A stretch of 64,000 nt of DNA from Fodinicola acaciae. GTDB lineage: Bacteria; Actinomycetota; Actinomycetes; Mycobacteriales; HKI-0501. A program made the translations under genes and the position numbers. Positions 8,458 to 17,174 of this stretch are shown here, in pieces. How positions within the stretch are numbered: position 1 is the first letter of the stretch; each line of letters starts with the position of its first letter. The DNA lies in NCBI RefSeq assembly GCF_010993745.1, contig NZ_WOTN01000003.1, positions 806,001 to 870,000 on the forward strand, in the 5' to 3' direction. The notes under the pieces were generated by a model. That model had not been told where the DNA came from, did no database searches, and saw only the letters and a program-made list of their open reading frames with translations.

Positions 8458-9416
8458 ACCTCGATGCTCCCTTTCTTGTAGAGCGAAGACACGTATCCGA
8501 TGGAGACCAGCAGCGTGACCAGCGTGATCACCCACGAGTACGCGCTGCCCAGGCCAAAGTCGGTGTAGGTCAGCACGGTCTTGACGTTGAGCACCGCGAT
8601 GACGTTCGTGGCGTCGCCAGGCCCGCCGCCGGTGAGCACGTAAATCGTGTCGAAGGCGCGGAAAGCGTTCATCGTTTCGAGGATCAGAACGATGAGCAAC
8701 GGATGCAGCAGCCACGGCAGCGTCACCTGGCCGAACCGCTGGAAGACTCCGGCGCGGTCGACCTTGGCCGCGTCGTAGAGCTCACCGGGGATGGTGGACA
8801 GGCCGGCGAGCAGGATGATGACGGTGAACGGCAACGTGTTCCAGACCTGCGCGAGCGCGGTGATCAGGAACGCCCCGGTCGGCGAGGTCAGCCACGCCTG
8901 GTAGGAGTCGATGACGCCGAGCTGGTAGAGCAATCCGTTCAGCGGGCCGGTTTTCGCGTCGAAGATGGTCCGCCACATCAGGCCGTTCACCACGCCCGGC
9001 ATGGCCCACGGCAGCAGGACGAGGCTGCGTAACACACCGCGGCCGAGGAAGGTTTCGTTGAGCACCAAGGCAAGCGTGGTGCCGAGCAACACCGTCAACC
9101 CGAGCACCACGACGACGAAGGCGATGGTGACGCGTAACGAGGTGAGAAACTCCGGGTCGGTGACCAGGTTGACGTAGTTGCGAAACCAGACGAACTTCTG
9201 CAGCGCCGGCAGTTTCAGGTTGTACTTGTGCAGGCTCAGCCAGAACGAGTATCCGATCGGATACGCCACCAGGACGCCGATCACCACCATCGCCGGGGTG
9301 TTCAGCAGATAGGCCCGCAGGTTGTCGGTCAGGCCACGCGGTTTGCGCGGGCCGGCGCCGCCGCCGGCCGGTGTGCCGGACCTGGCGGCGGTCTTCACGA
9401 CCGTTGTCGTCGACAC
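8454..9416 (-). CDS. Carbohydrate ABC transporter permease (MalF type)
   Basis: The 320-residue permease begins with a hydrophilic, Gly/Pro-rich cytoplasmic tail of about 35 residues followed by six membrane helices. The coupling loop is GELYDAAKVDRAGVFQRFGQ, as in UgpA/MalF-like subunits. The start is GTG at 9416, four bases from the stop of the binding-protein gene, so all importer subunits are closely packed. Confidence 0.92.
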   Translation of the reverse strand: MSTTTVVKTAARSGTPAGGGAGPRKPRGLTDNLRAYLLNTPAMVVIGVLVAYPIGYSFWLSLHKYNLKLPALQKFVWFRNYVNLVTDPEFLTSLRVTIAFVVVVLGLTVLLGTTLALVLNETFLGRGVLRSLVLLPWAMPGVVNGLMWRTIFDAKTGPLNGLLYQLGVIDSYQAWLTSPTGAFLITALAQVWNTLPFTVIILLAGLSTIPGELYDAAKVDRAGVFQRFGQVTLPWLLHPLLIVLILETMNAFRAFDTIYVLTGGGPGDATNVIAVLNVKTVLTYTDFGLGSAYSWVITLVTLLVSIGYVSSLYKKGSIEV

Positions 9417-9420
9417 GGCG

Positions 9421-10758
9421 TCAGGAGTACTTCTTCTTGAGGCCGCCGACGAAACTGGCCAGTGCCTTGACCGCGGCGTCCGGTGTGGTCTGGTTGTTGA
9501 GCAGCTGCTGTACGGTTTTCTGTTGCTGGTTCTCGTACTCGCTGTACCACGGCTGCTTGATCACCGACCGCGGCTTGGCCACCGAGGCGAGCTTGGCGTA
9601 GATCGCCGGGTCGGCGAACTTGGCCAGCTCGCTCTGCACCTGCGGGTCCTTTTCCAAAGCGCGGAACGGAAAGCCGAGCCCCTTCTGGTCGAACCAGAAC
9701 TTCGCGGTGTACGGCACGCCGGTGGAGTCGAAGCCGCCGAGGTAGGTGAGCAGCTTGAACGCCTTGTCCTTGACCTGGGTGTCCTTGGCCAGACAGTACA
9801 TCCGCGTGTTGCTGACCGTGCCGACCACGTTTCCGTCCAGGCTCGGGAAATAGCCGATCTTGAGTTTGCCGGCCTGCTGCGACTTCTTCGGGTCGTTGTA
9901 GTCGCGCAGGGCGTAACGCGCGCCGAGGGTGAACGCGTAACGGCCGGCCTTCATCGCGTTGTCCAGCGGCACCGGCAAAAGCTGCAGAACGGCGGGGTCG
10001 ATGACCTTGCTGCTGGTCGCCGCCTTCTGCAGCCAGGTGAACACCGCCTTGGTGGCGGCGTCCTTGTCCATCGTCGGATTGCCGGCGTCGTCGAAAAGGT
10101 CGCCGCCGCTGGCGTACACCAGGCCCCAGACCCAGGCCCACCAGGTGTCCTGCAGCTGCGCGGTGATGCCGATCGGATACTGCAGGATGCCGGCGTTCTT
10201 GATTTTCAGCGACTGCTGCTCAAGCTCGTCCAAACTCTTGGGTGGCGCGGAGATCCCGGCCTTGTGCAGGATGTCGGCGTTGTAGATCAGGCACTGCGAG
10301 TCGGTGTAGTACGGCAGGCCGTATTTCTTGCCGTCGACGGTCATCGCCTTGGCGTTGGACGGATAGATGCCGGAATAGACCTGGTCGACGCCGGGCAGTC
10401 CGTCGATCGGCTGCAGGTACTCGGCGGCGACCCAGCCGGCCAGCGAGTCGTCGTAGACGTAAAGCGCGTCCGGGCCGCCGCCGGTGCTGAACTGCGCGAC
10501 GGTTTTCTGCACGTACTGCGCGCTGGTGATCGGCGTGTACGCGACCTTGATGTCCTTGTTGAGGCTCTGGAACCGGTTGACGTTCTGCTGGACGAGCGCG
10601 GACTCGTAGTCCCAGCCGGCGAACTTCACCGCGCCGGTCCCGCTGTTCTCGCCGCCGCCGCAGGCGGCCAGCGTCGAGCCGAGCAGCGGTGCGCCGGCGG
10701 CGAGAGCACCGAGCTGGAGTACGCGCCGGCGGCTGAGCGAGGTTGACCGTGCGTCCAT
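9421..10758 (-). CDS. Extracellular solute-binding lipoprotein, Tat-type signal
   Basis: The 445-residue CUT1-type binding protein has an N-terminal RRRVLQLG twin-arginine motif and a lipobox ending at Cys33 (STLAAC). It would be exported folded and anchored by lipid outside the membrane. The rest fits family 1 sugar-binding proteins (GGGPDALYVYDDSLAGW, KKYGLPYYTDSQCLIYN). The ATG at 10758 has AGAGAGGAT upstream and gives the signal peptide; a longer frame would bury it. It captures the substrate for the two permeases; the ligand is unknown. Confidence 0.92.
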   Translation of the reverse strand: MDARSTSLSRRRVLQLGALAAGAPLLGSTLAACGGGENSGTGAVKFAGWDYESALVQQNVNRFQSLNKDIKVAYTPITSAQYVQKTVAQFSTGGGPDALYVYDDSLAGWVAAEYLQPIDGLPGVDQVYSGIYPSNAKAMTVDGKKYGLPYYTDSQCLIYNADILHKAGISAPPKSLDELEQQSLKIKNAGILQYPIGITAQLQDTWWAWVWGLVYASGGDLFDDAGNPTMDKDAATKAVFTWLQKAATSSKVIDPAVLQLLPVPLDNAMKAGRYAFTLGARYALRDYNDPKKSQQAGKLKIGYFPSLDGNVVGTVSNTRMYCLAKDTQVKDKAFKLLTYLGGFDSTGVPYTAKFWFDQKGLGFPFRALEKDPQVQSELAKFADPAIYAKLASVAKPRSVIKQPWYSEYENQQQKTVQQLLNNQTTPDAAVKALASFVGGLKKKYS

Positions 10759-10817
10759 GGTGATCCTCTCTGTTGTCCCGGGGAGGGGGACGGACCTCGG
10801 GACGGGTGGTTCGGCTT

Positions 10818-12185
10818 TCAGTTGTCGTTGATCGTGGCCGAAATCGTGAGCTGATAGAGGTTGGTGGGCCGGCCCTTGCGGTTGACCTGCGCGCTGCCGC
10901 GCTGGACGGCCAGGCCGCTGGCGATCAGCTTGCGGATCAACCGCCGGCCGCTGGGATCGGTGATGCATAACGCATCGGCGAGGTCTCCCGGCGACAGCGG
11001 TTTGCCAGCGAGTTTGCGGTCCACCGCGGCCAACCGGGAGATGGTGGCGGCACTCAGGCCGGCTTTTCGGGCCAGCCGCTCAAGATCGGCGCCGTGCTCC
11101 CGGTAGGTGAAGCTCAGCGGCGTCGCGCCGGGCCGCAGCGGCCCGACCATCAGGCCGTCCTCGTCCATCAGGCAGCCGCACGGCGCACCGTACTGCTCGG
11201 CCTGCGCGGCCGCCTTTTCCGCCAGCAGTACGCATTTGCGCGCCGACGAGCCGATGCCGAAGCCGGCCGCCACCCGCAGGCCGAGATTGGCGTGTGCGGT
11301 GCCGACGACCGGCAGAGACGACCAGTTTTCGGTCACCTCGTTGAAAAGCGCGCGATGGGCCAACACGACCACACCGCGCCGGCCGCGGTTGTCGACCCAC
11401 GCGTCGGCGAACTCCGGCGTGTTCAACAGCATGTTGAGCAGGCCGACCCTGGCGCGGTCCAGGTTGGAGTCCTTGTCGAAGCCGACGACGGAGAAAATGC
11501 CGGCCGCGAAGGAAAGCTCTCGCGCGCGATGGGACTGGATGCGCAGGATCAGCTCGTGCAGCTCGGCGCGTACGCTGGACTCCAGTGGTGCCACGTTGAG
11601 CAGCTGGTATTTGTGGCCGAGCCGCTTGGTCACCTCGCTTCGAACCGTGATGATGTAGCCACCGGGGTTCTCGGCCTGGAATTTCTGGTGGAAATCGATG
11701 ATCTGGTCGTAGGAGATGTCCGGGTCGTACGGCAGGCAGGCGATCCGGTCCGGGTCCATGCCGAGGGCGCGGGTCACGTCCTGCACGACCGAGCGGTCGA
11801 AGGTGTCGATGCTGACCGGCACCGGGTCCCACCCCTGGCGCAGCGCGCGGCTGAGCGTCAGCGTCAGCTCCAGCGTGGTGTAGCGCGTGACGGTGAGCGG
11901 CAGGTCGGCCGGCAGGAAGTCGCGGCAGGCGTCGTGCGGCACCAGGCCGAGGATCATGCCGTCCAGGTGGACGCGCCGCAGCAGCGCCTTCACCTTGGGC
12001 CGGATCTCTCGCTCGTGGTCGTAGATCACCAGCTCCAGCTGCACACCGGTCAGCGTGCCGGCGGCCTCCACCAGCCGGTCCTGGTGGGAGCTGTGCAGCA
12101 CGAGCCCCAAAACCATCCGCATGCGGCCGCCAATACGATCCATGTCCGTAAATAGCTCGTTGATCGATTGCGGGTACGCTTCCAC
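10818..12185 (-). CDS. Putative sensor-type transcriptional regulator of the sugar operon
   Basis: The 455-residue protein has three visible parts. Residues about 15-100 look like a PrpR-N/periplasmic-binding-like sensor fold (LGLVLHSSHQDRLVEAAG...DGMILGLVP). Residues about 220-350 resemble a degenerate nucleotide-cyclase-like domain (FSVVGFDKDSNLDRARVG...GLRVAAGFGIGSSARKCVLLAE). The C-terminal 90 residues hold a winged-helix-like region ending in RKGRPTNLYQLTIS. It is the first gene of the operon, 59 bases before the binding-protein gene, and probably controls it. GTG at 12185 is the chosen start; internal ATG 12143 lacks a ribosome site. Confidence 0.65.
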   Translation of the reverse strand: MEAYPQSINELFTDMDRIGGRMRMVLGLVLHSSHQDRLVEAAGTLTGVQLELVIYDHEREIRPKVKALLRRVHLDGMILGLVPHDACRDFLPADLPLTVTRYTTLELTLTLSRALRQGWDPVPVSIDTFDRSVVQDVTRALGMDPDRIACLPYDPDISYDQIIDFHQKFQAENPGGYIITVRSEVTKRLGHKYQLLNVAPLESSVRAELHELILRIQSHRARELSFAAGIFSVVGFDKDSNLDRARVGLLNMLLNTPEFADAWVDNRGRRGVVVLAHRALFNEVTENWSSLPVVGTAHANLGLRVAAGFGIGSSARKCVLLAEKAAAQAEQYGAPCGCLMDEDGLMVGPLRPGATPLSFTYREHGADLERLARKAGLSAATISRLAAVDRKLAGKPLSPGDLADALCITDPSGRRLIRKLIASGLAVQRGSAQVNRKGRPTNLYQLTISATINDN

Positions 12186-12220
12186 CTCTCGGCGGCCCGG
12201 TCAAGGCTTCAACGGAACCA

Positions 12221-12233
12221 GACTGATTCAGTC
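12221..12233. promoter_or_regulatory. Palindrome upstream of the sugar-operon regulator
   Basis: GACTGATTCAGTC is a 13-base palindrome 36 bases upstream of the regulator start, in the only intergenic space ahead of the nine-gene operon. It is a candidate operator for autoregulation. No second copy was seen in the short gap before the binding-protein gene. Confidence 0.35.
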
Positions 12234-12237
12234 CACA

Positions 12238-12258
12238 TCCGGCAATCACAAAGCCGGA
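12238..12258 (-). terminator. Hairpin after the MFS gene
   Basis: Arms TCCGGC and GCCGGA (12238-12243, 12253-12258) flank a 9-base loop, directly downstream of the minus-strand MFS stop. It is short, so it is a modest terminator candidate. Confidence 0.4.
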
Positions 12259-12266
12259 CAAAGCCA

Positions 12267-13397
12267 TCAATTGCGGTTACGGACCGTGATCAGGCCGACC
12301 GCGCCAGCCGCCATCGCGAGCGCCAGCGGAACGACGTACGCCGTCGTCGCGCCGAGAAAAAGCGTTCCGCCGACCAAAATGCTGGCCAGTCCGTAGCCGG
12401 CGCCATTGACAGCGTAGAGCGCGCCAAAGCCGGCGTCCCAGTCACTCTCCGGAAGGTCCTGCTGCAGTGCCATCGACCGCGTGGTGATCAGCGGTGCGGC
12501 GAACAGACCGGCCAGCACGGTCGAACCAGCAAGGACCGGAACACTGTTCGCGACAGCCGCCGGCAGCAGAGCGAGCGGGAGGGCGATCAACAGGACCGAA
12601 GCCTGCCGCTTCGGCGTCAGCGGCCACCGGCGCAGTCCATACGCGACACCGCCGAGCACGCTGGCGACCGAATAACCGGCGAAGAGTAAGCCGGTCAGGT
12701 TGGGGTCGGTGTGCAGGTCGACGAGCCGCGGCGGCGTCGCCACGTCCAGCGCGCCACCGATCGAGCCGGCGACCAGGCCGAGCGCCAACGTACCGGCCGC
12801 ACGCGGCAGTTTTCCCATGCTCGCTGCTGTTTTGTCGCGTACGCGACCGGCCGTCGCGGCGGCGACCGCGTTGACCACCGCCATCACGGCGAGCGCCAGC
12901 CGCGGATCGGCGACCGCGGCCAGGCCGGCGACCAGCGCCGGCGCGACCGTCCAGGCGACCTCGAGGATGACCGTGTCGAGGCTGAACGCCTGGTGCCGCA
13001 ACGATTTCTCCGACATCCGCGCCAGCGCGCCGCGCAGCAGGCCCTGGACTCCGGCGCCGGCCACGCCGGCAGCCGCGGCGAGCGCGACCAGGGCAGCGGC
13101 CGGCACGACGGTCGCGGTCGCCGCCGTCACCGCGTACAGGACCGCCCTGACCAGCAAGGCCACAGTCGGCCTGGACCATTTGGTGACGAACGGAGCCGCG
13201 ACCGCCTCGCAGAGCATGTGGGCGCCGGACGCGAGGCCGCCGACGGTGAAGCTGCCGGCCGCCGAGGCGCCGAGGAGGACGAACGCGAGCGGCGCCATCG
13301 CGTCCGGAAAGCGCGAGCTGGCGGCGGTGGCGCACCACCATCCCCAGCCGCGCGTACGCACGACCTCTCGGTAGCCGACCAGACCGTTACCAGTCAT
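12267..13397 (-). CDS. MFS transporter
   Basis: The 376-residue protein is almost wholly hydrophobic with about 11-12 membrane helices and short Arg-rich loops (GLRRWPLTPKRQ), as in small-molecule/drug efflux MFS proteins of actinomycetes. No substrate-specific motif stands out. It is divergent from the sulfonate leader/ssuD unit and preceded by an operator-like palindrome. Start ATG 13397. The function is inferred from topology only. Confidence 0.8.
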   Translation of the reverse strand: MTGNGLVGYREVVRTRGWGWWCATAASSRFPDAMAPLAFVLLGASAAGSFTVGGLASGAHMLCEAVAAPFVTKWSRPTVALLVRAVLYAVTAATATVVPAAALVALAAAAGVAGAGVQGLLRGALARMSEKSLRHQAFSLDTVILEVAWTVAPALVAGLAAVADPRLALAVMAVVNAVAAATAGRVRDKTAASMGKLPRAAGTLALGLVAGSIGGALDVATPPRLVDLHTDPNLTGLLFAGYSVASVLGGVAYGLRRWPLTPKRQASVLLIALPLALLPAAVANSVPVLAGSTVLAGLFAAPLITTRSMALQQDLPESDWDAGFGALYAVNGAGYGLASILVGGTLFLGATTAYVVPLALAMAAGAVGLITVRNRN

Positions 13398-13404
13398 ATC
13401 TTTA

Positions 13405-13417
13405 GACGGTAACCGTC
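13405..13417. promoter_or_regulatory. Operator-like inverted repeat upstream of the MFS gene
   Basis: GACGGT-A-ACCGTC lies 8 bases before the MFS ATG, where a repressor would block initiation. On the minus strand it is followed by an A/T-rich TAAAGAT. No regulator gene is adjacent, so the binding protein is unknown. Confidence 0.4.
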
Positions 13418-13507
13418 AGCGCCGCGCAGTTCAACTCGTACGCGGATAACGACAATCTCTGAATCCGAGGTAATTCCTCGCTGTTTCGTGGTGCGCGACT
13501 CAGCGGA

Positions 13508-13536
13508 TTGACACTCCCGGATCGCTGCGGTTGTCT
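13508..13536 (+). promoter_or_regulatory. Promoter candidate for the cysteine leader peptide and ssuD
   Basis: A consensus TTGACA (13508-13513) is followed after 17 bases by TTGTCT (13531-13536), a weak -10. Transcription would start near 13543, the ATG of the leader peptide, so the peptide may be leaderless. Confidence 0.5.
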
Positions 13537-13542
13537 GGAGAA

Positions 13543-13620
13543 ATGCACCGGTCACCGGCACTGACCAGGCGGCGGCACGTGGACTTCGCCCGTGTCACCG
13601 GCCAGGCCTGTCCGCGCTAA
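13543..13620 (+). CDS. Predicted cysteine-responsive leader peptide (uORF, 25 aa)
   Basis: The 25-codon frame encodes a basic peptide containing LTRRRHVDFARVTGQACPR and ends with TAA at 13618-13620. The RRxHVDxxRV...C pattern with a late Cys codon matches the actinobacterial putative leader peptides found before sulfur-metabolism genes. Such peptides are thought to sense cysteine supply through ribosome pausing at the Cys codon. Here it sits 88 bases before ssuD, a sulfur-scavenging gene. GGAG precedes the ATG by only 2 bases, so leaderless initiation is plausible. Downstream, small hairpins (CGGCC/GGCCG near 13645-13660 followed by T-rich sequence; CACGC/GCGTG near 13675-13690) could mediate attenuation. 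Confidence 0.72.
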   Translation: MHRSPALTRRRHVDFARVTGQACPR

Positions 13621-13708
13621 ACCGGCGTTTTTCTCCCTTTTCTCGGCCGATCGTGGCCGCCTTTTCCCATGTCCGCACGCGTTCCGCGTGACGAAAGGAC
13701 GAGTTCCG

Positions 13709-14854
13709 ATGGCGTCCCCATTGGCGATGCACTGGTTTCTCCCCACCTACGGCGACAGCCGGCAGCTGGTCGGCGGCGGCCACGGCGTGCCGGTCGGCAC
13801 GGCCGGCGGCGCGCGGCCGGCGACTCTCGGCTATCTCACCCAGATCGCGCGAGCGGCCGAACAACTCGGCTTCACCGGCGCGCTCACACCGACCGGCGCG
13901 TGGTGCGAGGACGCCTGGCTGACCACCGCTTTGTTGGTGGCACACACCGAAAAACTCAAGTTCCTGGTGGCTTTTCGGCCAGGTCTGGTGTCTGCGACGC
14001 TGGCCGCGCAGATGGCCGCCACCTACCAACGGCATTCCGCCGGCCGGCTGCTGCTGAACGTGGTGACCGGCGGCGAGCCGGCCGAACAGCGCGCATACGG
14101 CGATTTTCTCGACCATGACCAGCGTTACGCGCGTACCGGCGAATTTCTCCAGGTCATCCGCGCGTTGTGGCGCGGCGAGGAAGTCAGCCTGGACGGCCGG
14201 CACATCCAGGTCAGCGGCGCGAAACTGGACCGGCTGCCTGACCCGGTGCCACCGATCTATTTCGGCGGCTCGTCATCGGCGGCCGGACCCGTGGCGGCCG
14301 ACTTTTCCGACGTATACCTGACCTGGGGCGAGCCGCCGGACAAGGTGGCGGAGAAGATCGGCTGGATCCGCAAGCTGGCCGCCGACCGCGGCCGGACCGT
14401 ACGGTTTGGCATCCGGCTGCACGTCATCACCCGGGACACTTCCGACGAAGCCTGGTCACACGCACGAAAACTGCTGGACGCGCTCGACCCGGACGTTATC
14501 GCGAACGTCCAAAAAGGACTGTCGCGCAGCGAGTCCGAAGGCCAGCGGCGGATGCGTGAGCTGCATTCCGGATCCACCGACAACCTGGAGATCTATCCCA
14601 ATCTGTGGGCCGGTGTCGGACTCGTACGCGGCGGCGCCGGCACCGCACTGGTCGGCAGCCACACCGAGGTCGCCGACCGGATCGCCGAATACCACGCGCT
14701 CGGCATCGACGAGTTCGTCCTGTCCGGCCATCCGCATCTGGAGGAATGCTGGTGGTTCGGCGAAGGCGTCCTTCCGCTGCTGCGCCAACGCGGGCTCTGG
14801 TCGGCGCCGGAGCAGGAGCCGGCGGCGTCGATCCCGTTCGCGAGCGCGCGATGA
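13709..14854 (+). CDS. ssuD: FMNH2-dependent alkanesulfonate monooxygenase-like LLM oxidoreductase
   Basis: The 381-residue protein has the length of SsuD and its motifs: early MHWFLPTYGDSR, active-site GAWCEDAW, FRPGLVSATLAAQMAATYQR, RLLLNVVTGGEPAEQ, and PPIYFGGSS. SsuD uses FMNH2 and O2 to release sulfite from alkanesulfonates. ATG 13709 has GAAAGGAC eight bases upstream; the frame opens earlier but overlaps the leader peptide. It overlaps the next transporter gene as ATGA. No dedicated flavin reductase or SsuABC genes are visible, so the MHS permease may import the substrate. An LLM enzyme for other organosulfur substrates is possible. Confidence 0.88.
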   Translation: MASPLAMHWFLPTYGDSRQLVGGGHGVPVGTAGGARPATLGYLTQIARAAEQLGFTGALTPTGAWCEDAWLTTALLVAHTEKLKFLVAFRPGLVSATLAAQMAATYQRHSAGRLLLNVVTGGEPAEQRAYGDFLDHDQRYARTGEFLQVIRALWRGEEVSLDGRHIQVSGAKLDRLPDPVPPIYFGGSSSAAGPVAADFSDVYLTWGEPPDKVAEKIGWIRKLAADRGRTVRFGIRLHVITRDTSDEAWSHARKLLDALDPDVIANVQKGLSRSESEGQRRMRELHSGSTDNLEIYPNLWAGVGLVRGGAGTALVGSHTEVADRIAEYHALGIDEFVLSGHPHLEECWWFGEGVLPLLRQRGLWSAPEQEPAASIPFASAR

Positions 14855-16149
14855 ACCGCGTACGCACGGTCCTGGTCGCCAGCCTCATAGGCACCACCAT
14901 CGAGTGGTATGACTTCTTCCTCTACAGCACCGCGGCCGCCCTGGTGTTTCCCGACTTGTTCTTTCCTGGCAACAATCCGGTCGCTTCGTCGCTGTTCGCC
15001 TTCGGCACCTTCGCGGTCGGCTTCGTGGCCCGCCCGGTCGGCGGTGTCCTCTTTGGACACATCGGCGACCGGCTCGGCCGGAAACGTACGCTGGTGACGA
15101 CCATGGTCGTGATGGGGGCTTCCACCGCGCTCATCGGACTTTTGCCGCCGTACCAACAGATCGGCGTGGCTGCCCCCATCCTGCTGGTGCTCCTGCGCAT
15201 CCTGCAGGGACTCGCGGTCGGCGGTGAATGGGGTGGCGCGGTGCTGCTCGCGGTGGAGAACGCGCCGGCCGGCCGGCACGGGCTTTTCGGCAGCGTGCCG
15301 CAGATCGGTCTCGGCCTCGGCCTGGCGCTGGGCACCGGCGCCTTCACTTTTCTGGGCCGGTGGCTCGGAAACGACGCCTTCCGCTCGGTGGGATGGCGTG
15401 CCGCTTTCGTGCTGAGCCTGCTGCTGGTGCTCATCGGTCTGGTCGTACGGATGCGCGTACTGGAAACGCCGGCATTCCGTGAGCTGAGCCAGACCGCGGC
15501 CGTACCGGTGCGGGAGCTTTTCCAGCTGCCGCGACACCGCCGCAACGTGTTGCTCGGCCTGCTGGCCAGGTGGGCCGAAGGCGCGTCGTTCAACACCTGG
15601 GGTGTTTTCGTCATCACCTACGCGACGGCGACGATCCATCTGCCGCGCACGGACGTCCTGGTGGCGGTGACGATGTCGGCGCTGGTGATGGCCGCGGTGG
15701 CGCCTTTCGCCGGCCGGCTGGCCGACCGGTATTCGCGCCGGCTGGTGTTCGGCATCGGCGTCGCCGGCTTCGGTCTCACCGTCGTGCCGTCCTTCGCCGT
15801 GCTGCGGCCCGGCCAGTCGTGGCTGTTTTTCGCTGTGGTCGGCCTGCAACTCGGCGTGTGGTATGGCCTGATGACCGGTGCCGAGTCGACGCTTTTCGCG
15901 GAGCTGTTCGACACGCGCGTCCGCTACACCGGAATGTCGTTGGTGTTCCAGGGATCGGGCATCTACGCCTCCGGCCTCACGCCGATGATCCTCACCGCGC
16001 TGCTGGCCGCCGGAGGCGCGACTCCGTGGCTCGCGGCCGGATATCTGGCGCTCACCGCGCTGATCAGCCTGCTGGCCGTCGGCCTCATCCGGCCGGCGGA
16101 CACCACATTGGCGCCACCGAAGGAAAAGGAGCTCGCGCCGACCGGCTGA
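14851..16149 (+). CDS. MFS transporter, metabolite:H+ symporter (MHS) type
   Basis: The 432-residue, 12-helix permease carries the MHS hallmarks: IEWYDFFLYSTAAALVF in helix 1, FGHIGDRLGRKRTL between helices 2 and 3, RILQGLAVGGEWGGA in helix 4 and ADRYSRR between helices 8 and 9. Members (ProP, ShiA, KgtP) import organic acids or osmolytes with protons. Translational coupling to ssuD by ATGA suggests it imports an organosulfonate or exports a product; this is inference. ATG 14851. Confidence 0.88.
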   Translation: MNRVRTVLVASLIGTTIEWYDFFLYSTAAALVFPDLFFPGNNPVASSLFAFGTFAVGFVARPVGGVLFGHIGDRLGRKRTLVTTMVVMGASTALIGLLPPYQQIGVAAPILLVLLRILQGLAVGGEWGGAVLLAVENAPAGRHGLFGSVPQIGLGLGLALGTGAFTFLGRWLGNDAFRSVGWRAAFVLSLLLVLIGLVVRMRVLETPAFRELSQTAAVPVRELFQLPRHRRNVLLGLLARWAEGASFNTWGVFVITYATATIHLPRTDVLVAVTMSALVMAAVAPFAGRLADRYSRRLVFGIGVAGFGLTVVPSFAVLRPGQSWLFFAVVGLQLGVWYGLMTGAESTLFAELFDTRVRYTGMSLVFQGSGIYASGLTPMILTALLAAGGATPWLAAGYLALTALISLLAVGLIRPADTTLAPPKEKELAPTG

Positions 16150-16184
16150 TTGAGAACCGCCGATGGCGGGTACGCGCACGTCAT

Positions 16185-17174
16185 ATGACACGCAGACAGC
16201 TGCCACCGCGACTGTCGATGGCGGCCGGCGCGGTCGGTGTCTCGGCGTCGGCCATTTTCATCGACCTGTCCGGCGTCTCCCCCGGCACCGCCACGTTTTT
16301 CCGTTGTCTGCTGGCGTTGCCGGTGCTGTGGGCGCTCGCGGCATGGGAACGCCGGCACGGCGACAAGCCGTCGTGGCGCCAGCGCGGCATCGCGGCGGTC
16401 GCCGGTGCGTTGTTCGCCGGTGACGCTTTGCTGTGGACACAGGCGATTTTCGAGGTCGGCGCCGGACTTTCCACCGTATTGGTGAACGCGCAGGTCGTCA
16501 TCGTGCCGCTGCTGGCATTGCTGGTCGATCGCGAACGGGTTGGGCGTACCTTCCTGGCGATCATGCCGGTGATGGTGATCGGCATCGTGCTGACCGGCGG
16601 CGTACTGGAGTCCGGTGCGTCCGGCCGCGATCCCTTGTGGGGGACGATCCACGCCGTACTCGCCGCACTGTGTTATTCCGGATTTCTGTTTTTGCTACGC
16701 CATGGCGGCCAGGACGGCATGGTGATCCAGTCCTACCGCGACGTGATCGTGACCGCGGCGGTCGTCGGCCTGCTGGTCGGCGCCGGGTGGCAAGGCGTCA
16801 CGCTCGCTCCCGGTTGGAGCGCGCTCGGTTGGCTGGCCGCGACGGCGATCTGCGGCCAGGTCCTCGGCTGGCTGTTGGTGGCGCTCGCGACGCCTCGGCT
16901 GAGCAGCACGGTCGGTGCCGCGTTGTTGATGCTCACGCCGGTCGGCGCGCTGGTGTTGTCCGCGTTCGCGCTCGGCGAGCGGCCGACCCCGCCGCAAGTG
17001 GCCGGCTGTGTCCTCGTGCTCGGCAGCGCGTACGCCGTCGCCTCGCGGAAGCGGGCCGGCCGACCCCGGATTACGCTCTACAAACGTGACGACGGCGACG
17101 CGGATCTTCCTGGCCAGGCTGGCCGGCATCGCGGTGTTCGATCCGAACGCCGAGCCGGTCGGCAAGATCCGTGA
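16185..17174 (+). CDS. EamA/DMT-family transporter
   Basis: The protein has about ten membrane helices in two EamA halves, with the second half ending GALVLSAFALGERPTPPQVAGCVLVLGSAY, typical of the drug/metabolite transporter superfamily. The hydrophilic C-terminal 40 residues overlap the next gene by 89 bases, more than is usual. The ATG at 16185 is the first in the right place; the gap from the MHS gene is 35 bases, so it may belong to the same transcript. The substrate is unknown. Confidence 0.8.
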   Translation: MTRRQLPPRLSMAAGAVGVSASAIFIDLSGVSPGTATFFRCLLALPVLWALAAWERRHGDKPSWRQRGIAAVAGALFAGDALLWTQAIFEVGAGLSTVLVNAQVVIVPLLALLVDRERVGRTFLAIMPVMVIGIVLTGGVLESGASGRDPLWGTIHAVLAALCYSGFLFLLRHGGQDGMVIQSYRDVIVTAAVVGLLVGAGWQGVTLAPGWSALGWLAATAICGQVLGWLLVALATPRLSSTVGAALLMLTPVGALVLSAFALGERPTPPQVAGCVLVLGSAYAVASRKRAGRPRITLYKRDDGDADLPGQAGRHRGVRSERRAGRQDP

